Notes: generated from the letters alone by a model not told the origin. Positions 44,689 through 57,400 are shown, counted from the first letter of the stretch. The stretch: DNA of 64,000 nt from Brachionus manjavacas (GCA_019054805.1 JAHQIY010000008.1:915501-979500), one strand, 5' to 3'. Translations and numbers: made by a program.

Positions 44689-45153
44689 ATGAAAGAAAAG
44701 CAAGTCTGCAAAAAAAGAAATTTTTTCTCTCATGAAGTAAATTTGGAAATTATTTCTGAACAAAAAATAACTTCTTCAAAGCTGGCCAAAGAATACAACA
44801 TTATGGCTTCTACAATTTCATCTATTTTTTCGACGAAAGAAAAAATATTGTAACATCTTGAAAAGAGCTTAGCATAAAAAAGCGTATAAAATTTTCAAGT
44901 TACGAAGATTTTGATCAAGCTCATTAATAAAATGATATCACAATTAGAGGTATTGAAATTCAATTACAAGCTTTGAAATTTGCAACAATGTTAGGTAACT
45001 AATGGAAGAAATCGTCGATTCAGTAGTAAAAAAAATCCAGTAAAACAAGACAGTAATACAGAAATCGAAAAGCAACAGGATGCAAAAATACAAGTGGTTA
45101 GCTCAAATGAAGCAATCGATAGGATAAATGAACTGAAACATTTTTTTAACTAA
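44689..45153 (+). pseudogene. pogo/Tigger (CENP-B-like) transposase with internal deletion
   Basis: The N-terminus is a CENP-B-type helix-turn-helix: SHEVNLEIISEQKITSSKLA, KEYNIMASTISSIFSTKEKI. After a shift the second DNA-binding helix block reads KRIKFSSYEDFDQAH and IEIQLQALKFATMLG. The sequence then jumps to a C-terminal-like end (VVSSNEAIDRINELKHFFN, stop at 45151), so the whole DDE catalytic region is missing. That is the usual shape of non-autonomous Tigger derivatives. Two stops and a frameshift confirm it is dead. Its terminal repeats could not be located. Confidence 0.65.
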
Positions 45154-48100
45154 AAAAATTGATAATTCAAATGTAATTAATTTATTATTTATATTGAAAA
45201 TTTTATAATTAAAAGTAGTTTTACCAAACAACCATCTATTACCGATATTTTTGAAAAAAATTAACTATTCATTTTTTTCACATTTTTATATTAATTTTTT
45301 TAATATATAATAGTTAGGTTAAATATTTTTTATCCCTATCATTTTTAATGGGAATTTCTATTTAAAAATTTTAAAAAAACTTGACTTGGATGGTGTATCC
45401 GATTGATTTCTATTAAGGAAAAAAGAATCAAAAAATGATGTGAAAATAAACTGCCAAAAACAAACTAAAGGTCTCTATTGACAAAAAATAAATTTGATGA
45501 GTATGTTAGTTTAAAATTTAACTTAAATAATAAGTCCTACAGCAACCGACTCAAATTGTGTTTTAATTTTTTTTTATTAAAAATACCTAAAAGTACTTAT
45601 GAAAAAAACTGAAAAATTACAATATGTTTTTAATTAATTTAAAAATTAATAAATATTTTATTATTCAAATTGATCGAATTAAATAATTCTTAATTTTACC
45701 CACATTTTGTCATGTAAGCAATTTTTATTACTAAATTGACAGAAGCATTGTTTTTGATCAAAAAGATTCCTTAAAAAAAATTACCAAAACTTTACAAAAT
45801 TTTTTGGTCACAAAAATAAATAACTAATTCAAAAACAAGCTTGATAAAAAAAATTTTGACCAGTCGGTCACAAAAATCGGGTACAAATTTTTTTACTAAT
45901 TCTGCAATTAATTGCAGAAAAACATTATTACTAAAATTAGAACTCTCGAATGTTAAGAATAAGAGAATCATTTCACGAAAATGAACAATTAAAATAAGAG
46001 TCTTAACTATGAAGTAAAAAAATATTTACCAGAAATTAATATAGGTGAATAAATTGATTTATCATTGCCTTTTTTAGAAAAGGGACTCATCGAATTCCGA
46101 GAGCGTTCGATGAGTCCCTGTTTTGCTCTGACAATTCTTTCAAAATGAAAATATATGAAAATCTTGTTGATACTAAATGAATAAGAGATGTTGAAACATT
46201 ATATTCTAAGAATATTTAAGCGTATTTAAGCGTATTAACAATACTATGAGTTATCACTTAGAGATTAATTGAGAGCCTTGACTTAAAAAGGAAGTTTTTG
46301 ACACATTAAGAAAATCAAAAATCATGCTTTTTATCCAGAATTTGGAGCATCAATGAACGGGAATAAAAATAATTAGATTTAAACTATAATTACTTTTTTT
46401 TAATTAGAAAAAATCTTGATTTTAATCATTTCATAATAAAATCTAAACATTTTATTTTAAAAAAATTATTTTTGAGAATTAAATATTAAATAAAAAAAGG
46501 GTCCTTTTATCAAAAAGGGACACATTAATTTTTTATTAAAATTCTAGTCACAAAAGTTTTGAAGTTCTTTTTGATAAAAATTTCGAACAGACCTATGAGG
46601 AAAAAAATTTTTTTTTTGAATTCTTTAATTAAATTTTGCTTAATAAACACATTAATCCAATTCTTTTCTTTTTGAAATAAAATCTACTCTAAAATCAAAT
46701 GCCAAAGGGTTGATTTAACTAAGGAAAACTCTATTTTTTCTTTGATTTAAAAAAATAATGCTAAAATTAAATTAATGAAATGAGAATTGTTATTGTTATA
46801 GATTTAATTAATTTTTTAAATTGAAAAGAATCCAAAATTTTGTTTTTTGGGAATTTTTTAGAAAATAATCATTTGAGTTTTTAACAACGATCTCTAGCTT
46901 TTTTTAACAAAGAGAAATTTTTGTTTTACTCCAAAATGTTGGCAATTAATCAAAAAAAAAGATAGAGAATGCTTTTTGTGCTTGTCATATACACAATTGA
47001 AATGAAGAATACAAATTTCTACCTGGTTGAGCTTTCATTTGATTTATTTACTGCTAGATATCAAAATTAAGATATAGCATGTAATCGATTGAATAACTTT
47101 CCAGAACCTTAAATTACCAATAAAACATGATTTTAGGTATTTTCTGCTCTAAATTTATAAATAATTCAAATTATTTGCTCTAAATGAGATCTTTTGTTTG
47201 TTCGGATACAAAAAAAGTTACACAATCGATTTTTTTTTTGAAAAAATTTTTCAAGAAACTTGAAAAATCTCTTAATCTAATTAAAGATCAATGATTTTTT
47301 TTACCAACAAGTATTTTTATTCAATTAAAATGAAGATTCTCCTATTACAATGCTTATATAAATATTCTGTATAAATTAATTAAACTTGGCTTCATGAAAA
47401 TATTTAGCTTGGAGAATTTAATGTAATTTTAAAAGATGCGTTCGATTGAATCATTATCTTGATGTTGCGATTTTAGAGGAAAAATGAGCGCATGCCCAAG
47501 TACAAATGAATATAATAATTCCATAAAATAATGAAAATTTTCCTCTAATTATTTAAAGATCATTAATTTAATTATATAATTTTTTTACTAACAACAGCTA
47601 ATAATATTCTAAAATCAGTTAATTATCTTTTAGTAAGAAAAAAGAATTCACTAGAAATTCCCACTAGAGTTTTCAAGAGCTATTACCAAAATCATGACCA
47701 TCTTTCTGAAAAGATCAGAAAAAAATATTAAAAAAATTAAATTATTTAAAAATGTTAAGTGTGATCAAATTTAAAAAAAAAATTAAAAGAAAAACCCTTT
47801 AAAAAAAACCTTCATTATTTTTTTCTTTTCTAAAATATAAACTAACTAGGCCAGATGTAACAAAGTAAAAAAAGTCTAGGTATGTGCATTTATGTGGGGC
47901 TTACGTAGTTCAAATAAATCAAATATTATTTAAGAACTTTAATGATTTATTTTTAAAAATTTTATTTGTCATAATCTTAAATATTCTAATTTAAAATCGA
48001 CTAATTTAAAAAAAAACTAAAATTGAAATTTTTTTGAAATTTATTTCGATATGTGCAAGGACTTATTTAAAGTAAAATAAAATATCTTTAATTAAAACTA

Positions 48101-48480
48101 ATTTTAGTAAATAAATGTTGATTGTAAATCTGATTCACAAAATTTTTGTGTTTTCCCTTTATGTCCATTTCAAATCTTTTAAATTTCTCATTTATATAAC
48201 ACAGAGTTCTCATACAAATCATAATTTCCCGACTTGATTTTTTTATTATTTATTTATTATTATTAATTGAATTAACCTCCTTTTAAGGAGGAGTAAATTT
48301 AAAAGTTCCAAAAAAAAAAGAAGAAAATAAAATCTGAATTATTAAGTGAAAATAAAAAAATAAAGAAATACAAAAAATACATCTTTAGATAATTGAATTT
48401 TTTTGATTTTATCCTGAGTATCTACAGGATATTTTGGCAATTAAAAATATCATTTCAATTCAAAAAGTTTATCTTTAGAT
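45154..48480. other. Long AT-rich gene desert with one GC-rich hairpin
   Basis: No gene recognised over 3.3 kb. The one structured item is the perfect inverted repeat at 46081-46119. Confidence 0.45.
46081..46119. repeat. Perfect 14-bp GC-rich hairpin, 11-base loop
   Basis: AGGGACTCATCGAA / TTCGATGAGTCCCT with loop TTCCGAGAGCG; AAA/TTT outside extends the stem past one bulge. It stands alone in a gene desert. Confidence 0.9.
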
Positions 48481-49604
48481 AGTAGAAGTAGTAGTAGTAG
48501 ATAACTGCGTGGATCTTATCCACAAAGCTGAGAACGCCTGAGCGTTTTATTTTCAGCTATAGCAGTCCTATACATTTTCTTAAAATTATACAATAATTGA
48601 ATTGATAAATTAATAATTACACTTAAAAGTAAATGCAAAATAATGAATGATAAACACTAAAAAAAAAACAAAAAAAAACAAAAAAAAACACAACTAAAAT
48701 GGTTCAAGAGAAACCACAAAATGCTAAAGACACAAGACTTTGACTTAACAAAACAATAAAAAACACTTACTATAATTTTTTTTTTTTTTCTAAATTAGTT
48801 TAAATTAGTTTTGACTCGTTCGATTCCAGCCATTTGTCTAGCTTTGCTTTAAACGAGTTGACCGATTTCGCTACGACTATGTCATTAGGTAATTTATTCC
48901 ACCACTTGCTTGTTCTGTTTGTGAAAAAGTTAAGTCTAGTACTGACTGATGAACAAAAATCGTTTCTCTCTCTCGGGTTGAAGCTTTGGGATCTCACTCT
49001 CTTACTGTTGCCTCTTGTAGACGATGAAGGCCCTTGTAGTAGTAAGCTATCTCTAGGCAAAGGTTTATTTAGTAAGTTAAGGGCATCGACTTGGTTAACA
49101 AATTTGTAAAACTGAATGAGATCACCTCGTTTTCTTCTTAGCTCGAGAGTTGTTAGTTTCATGTTCTTCAATCTTTCGTCGTAGTTTAAGTTGAAGTCCT
49201 TGGCGGGGATTCTCGTGGCTCTTTGTTGAACTTTTTCGAGTAGCATGATCTCGGCCGTGTTGGGAGGGGACCAGGCTGACACTGCAAACTCTAAGTGGGG
49301 CCTTACGAAAGTTTTGAATAAATTAGACCAAAGCTCGCAGTCTCGGCTTTCAAAGGTGTTTTTGAGCACTCCGAGATGCCTTATTGACACAGATTTGAGT
49401 GTGCTCTTTCCATTTAAGATCAGGCTGAACTTGAAGTCCAAGATCTCGTTCCGACTCGCTCAGTTCTAAAGCAGTAATTTTGCCCTTAAAATCCATGTTG
49501 TATGTTTGTTCAACCTTTTCGACCACTTGAGAATTGCCAAAGTGAATGAGCTTGCATTTTTTACAGTTAAGTTCCATACACCAAGTTTCACACCATTTTG
49601 TTAG

Positions 49605-49606
<2 letters not shown>
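48481..49606 (-). mobile_element. 5'-truncated LINE with structured 3' end and (ACT)n tail
   Basis: Minus strand: CKKCKLIHFGNSQVVEKV, SESERDLGLQVQPDLKWKEH, a frameshift near 49390. Then FESRDCELWSNLFKTFVRPH, LEFAVSAWSPPN, MLLEKVQQRATRIP, STRGNSKRVRSQSFNPRERN, NFFTNRTSKWWNKLPNDIVV and a stop at 48800. The C-terminal frame is intact over 200 codons. 3' end (48505-48567): ACTGC-TATAG, hairpins around CTCAGG and GTGGAT-AAG-ATCCAC, GCAGT, then an ACT-repeat tail. Confidence 0.88.
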
Positions 49607-49636
<30 letters not shown>

Positions 49637-49910
49637 ATTATCTGCAACGGATTTAACCGCGGAACTAAGTACTATCGTATTTAGCTAAGGCAGATTTTAA
49701 CTTTAAAAAAAATTTAAATTAGTTTTTGAATAAATGTCAAAATTGTTTTTAAAACCATTCACATTCGATGGATTTAGCTGGTAAAGCGTTCCAATATGGG
49801 GCCACTCGATTTGTAAAAATATCATATCTCGCTGGACATGACTTAACAGCTTGTCTGTATAGCGTGTCTTGGCTTCTTGTTGAACCTGCTGGTCCTGTTG
49901 ATCTCAAATA
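49607..49910 (-). mobile_element. LINE 3' fragment with AAT-repeat tail
   Basis: Minus strand: RSTGPAGSTRSQDTLYRQAV, KSCPARYDIFTNRVAPYWNA, LPAKSIE, then a decayed 3' UTR with hairpin GCGG-TTAAAT-CCGT and an (AAT)n tail at 49607-49635. Abuts the neighbouring LINE copy. Confidence 0.75.
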
Positions 49911-50011
49911 AAATATGAATCTTTATTTTTTATGTAAAATAAACAAGAATTTGTGCTGCAAATTAAAAATAATAAAATTCTTTAATGTTCAAAATAAGTG
50001 ATTAGATTCAT

Positions 50012-50094
50012 TATAATAATAATAATAATAATAATAATAGGCTACGACAGGTTTTATCCTGTAGAGCAAGACACTAGAGTCTCACTATGGTAGC
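50012..50094 (-). mobile_element. LINE 3' terminus (three-way-junction type) with (ATT)n tail
   Basis: Minus strand: GCTAC-CATAG, hairpin AGAC-TCTAGT-GTCT, hairpin ACAGG-ATAAAA-CCTGT, GTAGC, then ATT repeats. All three stems are perfect. Confidence 0.85.
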
Positions 50095-50477
50095 TAAAAC
50101 GAGTATAAATAACTAAATATGTTTATTTCTTGTTTGACTTGAAAAAAATCATTGATTTATAATTAATTTTCTTTTTTAAGAAATCAAAAAGAAAATCGAA
50201 CAAAATATTTAAAACATATTGAACTTTATTTGGTTAAAAATTCAAGAAAGTTTGCTCGAAAATTCTCTTAAAATTTGTTCCCAAAATTTCAACAAAAATT
50301 AAAAAGTGCGAAAAAGAGATTTAAAATAAAATACCAAAAAAAATAACCTAAAAAACTATCAAATAATTAGATTTTATTAATAAAATTATTTCTTTTTTGG
50401 GCTTTTTTACCTTAAGATTTATTGAATTTAAAATAGACAAAAAATCTTGTCAAATGTAATTTTGTTCTACTTTTAAT

Positions 50478-50560
50478 AATAATAATAATGATAATAATAA
50501 TAATTAGCTAATGCAAGAAACTTGCGGAGAAGTCTTACACGGAAGACTATTATGGTAGCT
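50478..50560 (-). mobile_element. LINE 3' terminus (three-way-junction type) with ATT tail
   Basis: Minus strand: AGCTA-CCATAA, hairpin AGTCTT-CCGTGT-AAGACT, hairpin GCAAG-TTT-CTTGC, TAGCT, then ATT repeats. Confidence 0.85.
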
Positions 50561-50615
50561 ATTTACACCGTTTATACAACAAAACACAAGGCTATTCAAT
50601 ATTATCCAAATTTCG

Positions 50616-50997
50616 AAGAAAAATGGTTTTGTGAAATTCATTACAAAATGAAAAAAAGAACAGAAAAAATGTAAAAAAAATTGAATAACTTTTTTTTCTA
50701 AAGTTTTAAACTTAGTTCTGTAAATACAATATAGTGCAACTTTCAAAGTTGCATCAAATATCAAAGCCTGCTAAATTTGCAGAGTAATGCAGCAATTAAA
50801 TTTCACTATAATCGAGCGTGGTGCATTTTGCAGAGATTCTGCACACCATAAACAGACTTTTACAGTTGATGCAACTTTGAATGTTGCACCATGCTGGATT
50901 TACAGAATTTATTTTAAACTTTTAGATAAAAAGTTATAAAATTTTTTAATACTTTGTTCTGTTCTTTTGTACTGAACTTCACAAAACCAAGAAAAAT
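50616..50997. mobile_element. Palindromic MITE (364 bp) with 9-bp target duplication
   Basis: AAGAAAAAT lies at 50616-50624 and 50989-50997. Between them the two halves are inverted repeats along ~175 bp each, both starting GGTTTTGTGAA(A/G)TTCA and both containing CAAAGTTGCATCAA. The 9-bp duplication and very long inverted repeats suggest Mutator-type mobilisation. No coding capacity. A diverged sister lies at 7783-8147. Confidence 0.93.
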
Positions 50998-51426
50998 ATT
51001 GAAGCTTAAATTTTTATTTTTTTAATTTAATTAATTTTTAATTTTTATTTTAAATCATTAAAGAAGCTTGAAGTCAAAAACTTCAACGATGTAATTCAAT
51101 TTTTAGAAAAAAATAAAATTTCTAAGATAGATTGATTTCGACAGAATGTGATTAAATTTTTTTAAGACATTATTTTAACATAATTCGCCTGAGAATTTTA
51201 AAAAACCGATTTACAAGATTCGAAGAAGATTTTTTTGTAAAATTTAAAATTACTTTTAACATTTTGAATGTAATTTTAGCAAATAAATTGATTTAAATTA
51301 AAGCTGTGTAAAAATTCAATTTTATTTCGACATAGAACCAATTTATGATAAAATAGACTGATCATAAATTTTGCTAATTTCAAAAAAAATCATTTATTCA
51401 AAAAAAAAAATTACGATTTTAAAAAT
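50998..51426. other. AT-rich 5' flank of STRIP
   Basis: No gene; promoter region by position only. Confidence 0.4.
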
Positions 51427-54400
51427 ATGAAAGACAGTGGCCGCAAGAACCGCCGTGATTCAGAAGTACATCTTTAAGTTTAAAAACAATTTCAAAATTT
51501 TCTTTCTGTAGACCTCAGCCGAAGTTCCAGACTTTAACTTTGACTACAATGATTCTGACACTTTGGAGGCCGAATTGGCCGAGTGGTATACTTATTCGGA
51601 AGAACCTGAATTTTTGTGGAACTCGAATGCCTTTAAGAATCTTCTTAATAAAAATTGTATGCAAAAAAAAAAAAAATTTTCTTTACTATTTTTGTTAAGA
51701 TCCGAACAAAAAATGGAAAGACTTGAATCAAAAAGAGAAAAAATCTCATATACTTAGATTAATTGAATACACTGATGTTGATCATAAACAGACCAGGGAT
51801 CAAGCATGTCGGTCAATTTTATACCTTTGCCAAGGTGAGTAAAAATTCTAAGAAATTGATGATTCCTAAAAGAAAAACTTCAGGTGCATTCGCTGAGGCG
51901 GAAAATCTGCAGGAATACCATTCAAGTTTGGTCGAGAATGTATCTCTACTTTACCAATGTGACATATTCAATGTGTTCATGGAGCTTTTTATTTTTGAAA
52001 TAAAGTACTTATTTAAAAAATTTTAAATCGAATTTTTAATTTTAATTTTATTTAAGTAATATTAGTGAGAATGTTTTAGCTGACAGCAAGTATGCACCGT
52101 CAATAGCAGATAATGTGGATGTTAGAGTAATTTTGAGTGTATTGTACACAATTTTGGAAGTTGTTCGACTTTATGAGTCTGAAGTTGATGCTAGGCGATT
52201 TGCAGCCAGTGACCACTTTGGCAAAAATTACCAACACATCAAACATCAACTAAGAGCTGAGCTTAGTAATTTTTTTTCACAAATAAAAATTTTTTCTAAA
52301 GCCAATATTTAAAGACAAGCCAATATTAAGAATAGACCAACTTCTGTCTGCTTATCTTTTTCAGTTAATTAACAAATTTTGCAATCAAAATGTTGTATTT
52401 TTGCCAATTAAAAAAATAATTTTATTTTTATGGAAAGTTTTATTGGTACTGATTTAAAATTTGAAAAAAATAGGAGTTTTTTATTTTGTGCTTAAGTTTA
52501 CTCTGGGGGGTCTTGACGAAGCATTCAGACTAAAAAATGAGTATCGCAAGCTGTTCAATTTGGCTGAGATTACCGAGAACCCTAAGGAAATTATGAGCCA
52601 AATGACACCAGCTACACCACCGCCCAATCCTGTCGACATAGCAAACGAAATTCAATTAAACAATCCCAATTCTTCCTATAAACGAAAAAAGGTATTTGAA
52701 ATTAATTTTTATCTTGATGTTGTTGTATTTTTGTTAACGCTTGCTTTTTGTCTAAAGAATATAAATGATCCAAATAATTCTGTGGTAAATAAATGTAAAA
52801 CAAGAATAAGTTTTTATTTTTTCTAATTTTATTTCTAATAAGAACGGGCTTACAAAGCAAACAAGAGGCATTGACAGTGATGATTTGTCGCTAGCCAGTG
52901 GTATTAACAACAGCAATGGCAAATTGACTCAATTTGGAATTTCGACAAATAATTTTGCAACTAATTCAAATGAGACTAATGAATCGGAGCCAGGTGAGAC
53001 TGATTTGGACAGAAAAGAAAGTCAAACAAACGAAAGCGAAAGTGAAGCGAACTCGGAAACAAATAGAAGACCTTCAAGTCCGCCACCATTGCCCAGTGAA
53101 GATCAAACCAAGGTGTTAGAGGCTGCCAACGATGCTATATCAATAAAAATAAATTTTAATTATCAGTCAAAATCGTTGCCATGGCAACCAAAGGTGCGGA
53201 TCAGCGAGTTGGAGTCGTTTCTGGACCAGGAGAGAAAAAAGTTTCTCGGCTTTGGAGACCTGTCAAATGATCTGAACACTCTGGTCGGACTGCCCAACCC
53301 GATACATGAGAGTATAAGAATACTAAGACAGCATTTGTACACCTCGTTGTCAGATGAACAAATTAGGCTTGAGGAAAAATTTCTCAAGTATCCACTGTCG
53401 ACCAAAGAAGTAATCGAAAACGCCAGTGAATTTCCTGCTGAAATTTTGTTCTCCTCTCTATTGAATAATTTGCCTCAGTATTTGGTGAATTTTTTAAATT
53501 AAATTTTTTCTTATTTTAATTAAATTTTTTAATTTTTTGTATAGATTTGTTTGCTCAAAATTTTGCTCACTTCGATTCCGCAGATAAGACCTAAAGCTGA
53601 CTCGTTGCAAATAATGTCCGATCTTTTTCCCGAGGAATTATCCGGTTCACATTATTTAACAATCAAATTAGGAATTGACTCAAATCGTCATAAGGTAATA
53701 TTCATTTTCCTGTCATCTATAGACCTCTTTTAGACAAGTATTCAAAAATACATGATTTTTATCGAAAAGTATTTTGGTAATGTCTTTAGAATCGTATACT
53801 TAATAACATTTTTTTCCTTTCCAATCTGTCAAAATTTTAAAATCAATTCAGCAATCTTTAAATTTTAAAATTTATTTGTTTTATTAAATCAGTTCACAAA
53901 AATTTCTGAAAATCAACAGTTGTAATTAAGCATCATGAAAATGACAAAATATTGAGTTTAAAAGTACAAATCTTTTCTGCACACTTTACACTAAATGGGG
54001 ATTAAATTTAAGATTAAAAGTTTTATTATTTATTTTAATTTGGTATTGTCAATTTCAATTCAGAAATTCCAATACATAATTTAAAACCTTAATAAAAATA
54101 TGGATTTAGTGCTACAGATTTTTCTGTAAGTTTTAAAAAGGTGAAACAAACAATGTTTCATTCAAAAGTCCGGTTACAAAAAAATTTAATTAAATATTTT
54201 CCAAATGAATTGATTGTTTTTATTGTATGCTAATTTAGAATTAAAAAATGGTATATAATTATATAACGAGTCAAATATATTTATTAAAAAAAAAACAAAA
54301 ATACTGAACTTAGGAACAATTTTATTTTATTTAATCAGTATTATAAAAAATAAAACAAATATAATAGAATTAGTATGTTTTTATTTTTTCAGGTACAAAA

Positions 54401-57400
54401 AAAATTATTCTTTTACAAAAAAATTATTTAATTACAAAAATATTTTATTGAGTTTTTTTTTGTAACCCACTGGTCGGCCACGCTTTTTTGTTTCAAGTCT
54501 GGGTTTTTTTTGTGGTGGAGTTTCGTCAACTTCTAATGCCTAAGTCAGATATTTTTTGAGTTTCGTTAGGGTGCCTCGACATACCATTTCAATATTTCGT
54601 AAAATTAAATAAATAATCAATAAATTATTTTAATTACAATAGATAAAACAAAAATTACTACGTTTCGTTTCACTTTTGAAAGAACCACTGTTAATTAAAA
54701 TAACAAAATATATTTTAAAAATGCAACATAAAAATGTAAATAAAAACAAGTTAAAATTTATTTTATTTAAAACAGGAAATATAAATGATCAAATAAAATA
54801 TCAATTTTTTCAATTTTTTTTACAATTATTTAAGTAATGATGACAGAATTTAGCATTTAATAAATACATTTACAAATCTCCAAAAAAAATTCTAATTTGA
54901 ATAGATCGTAGAGACAAAAAAATAAATCTCAAAATATAGATATTTTATTTGATCATTTATATTTCCTGTTTTAATTAAAATAAATTTTAACTTGTTTTTA
55001 TTTACATTTTTAAAATATATTTTGTTATTTTAATTAACAGTGGTTCTTTCAAAAGTGAAACGTTCCGTTCCTAAAAGAGAAACGGAATGGAGACGCTTTC
55101 CACAAAAAACAATCCCATTCCATTCCGTTCGATCTAACCATTCCGTTCCATCTAAATCATGATCGAATTTTAAAAATGAAACTTTATCAAAAATTTTACT
55201 TTGCCTGGAATGGAAAGGATCAAATTGAATTATAATGGAGTTGATGGAACGGTATGGAATGGTTCGAACTGATGGAAAGGGAATGTTTTTTTTAGAACGC
55301 GTCTCCATTCCGTTCCTCTTTTGCTAGAAACACTGTATCAATTAAGGAAGAATTTTTGTTCAATTTGTATTCGAATTCGGCATTGCTTAAAAGCATCGCT
55401 ATTTTATTAAATGTGAGTCTAATTAAAAAAAATCTACATTTATTATATTAAAAAATATCTTTGTTGCTAAAATAAAAATTTTTTTTTTAGATTTTTAAAA
55501 ATACAAGGCTAATCAACAGGCTAGCGCCCATGCCTCAAGAGACTGATTAACACTTCATTTATTAGATTTATTATTAAAATTGATAATATGTTAAAGTTAA
55601 GAAATTTACTTTTCGATTTAGCGATCGATTCAATTATATTTCAAACTTCTTGAGTTTTTTCTTTAGTTTTTCTTATAAATTTTAGAATGAGTTATTAAAA
55701 AAAAGGCATTTAAAAGAGAAAGTAATAATCCTTTCAAAAATTCTATGTTGGAATGAATAGAGACCTTATTATTCTAAAAAAAAATTTATTACATTAAAGT
55801 AATTTGATTCAAATTTTAAACTTAAGAAATTTTAATGATAGATAAATTAGTTATACCTCTTTGCTAATTATAAGATAGCTTCCTTTTAAATTTAGCTTAA
55901 AAGAGAAATACGGAAGAATAAAGGTCTTAGAAAATTAAACTTTTACTGAATTTGCAAAAAAGAAAACCTTTTTGATAGAAAATTTTCTATTAACTTTGAT
56001 TTTGTAAAATTAAGATCTTGATATGAATGGTAAATCATTCACAAATATAACAAAAAGAAAAGGACCTAAAACAGATCCCTATGGTACCCTTAATTTTAAT
56101 CAAAATAGTTTGAAAGAAGGCCAACAGAAGAATTATCAAAATCAGTGTGAAAAAACTTTAAAAGTAACAAATTTGAATCTTACCATCAAAAGCTTGCTAA
56201 AGTCAATAAAAAAAGAAGCAGTTGTTAATTTTTTTTTCTTGGGGTATTTTTAATTAACTTGTGGATGACAATTTGACAAGAATGTCTTGTTCTAAAACCA
56301 TGTTGTCAATTAAAGAAAATCTTTATAGAATCAAAATAATAACAAATTAATTCAGGTTGCATCAAGAAAAAAAAACTTCTTTTAGCAATGGCATGTTACA
56401 AGTTTCAAGTCCAGTTGTCTTTTCTTCTAATTTGCAGTTGGGAATGGTTTTTGGAGAGAATGCTTTCGGATGCTTGACATTTTTGGAAATTTTTACTAAT
56501 TTTGAATTTTTGATAGAATTTTTAAGGGTCATGTCCAGAATGTGATCAAGTGTTCACCAAAAAATGTGATCATAGGTATCATGTCCAGAATGTGATCACA
56601 GATCACTGATCACATATTTCGTGATCAAAAAAGCCTCTAATTTATGAAAAAATATACGTAAATTTTTTTTGGTGATCAGAAATATTTTTTGGTGATCAGG
56701 AAATTTTTCAAAATATATTAAACTTTATTAGCAATTTTCAAAAAAAAATAAAACAAAATCTAAATTATTCTTTGTGCTTTTTTGACATGTGCAATTTAAC
56801 ACCCTTTTCATTTTTCATAAGTTTACCACAAATGTTACATTCTACCGGATTTGCCTGTTTGCTTAACGCTTTTTACTGGGACCAAAGCAATTTCTTTGTA
56901 AAAACTGCCTTTTCTTTTACGGTTTTTAAATCTTAACATATATTTCAAAAACTTATAGTTTAATATGGTGAGTTGCAATTTTTTTTTGTTTTTTTTTTAT
57001 TTCATTCAATATTAACATAATTTAAAAATTTTGAAATTTCTTGAATGAAAAAAATTTTTGATTTCAACAAAAAAAATTTCTTGCGATCAAAAAAATTTTT
57101 ATGTGATCAAAAAAATTTTTATGTGATCAAAAAAATTTTGGTGATCAATTTCTGATCACAAAGAGTACACTTAATATTTTGGTGATCAAAATGATCACAT
57201 TCTGGACATAACCCATTTTTAAATCTGAATTATTAAATTTGAATTGAGATCTATTTTGAATTAATTGAGAGGTGAGTGTTATTAATTTAGCTGAGTTTTT
57301 ATTAAAACAGGGGTATCAAAAAATCATTTATAATAAATATAATTTGCCTTTATTTTTATTGTTTCAATCACTGTAAAAATCATCAATCTTTCAAAAAAGT

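Noticed and set aside
46106..46130. Hammerhead-ribozyme-like GATGAGTCCC next to a hairpin
   Set aside because: The conserved CUGAUGA is only partial (CGATGAG) and no GAAAC after a closing stem II is present on either strand.
48834..49469. Plus-strand ORFs opposite the LINE RT
   Set aside because: Antisense shadows; the minus strand carries RT C-terminal motifs.
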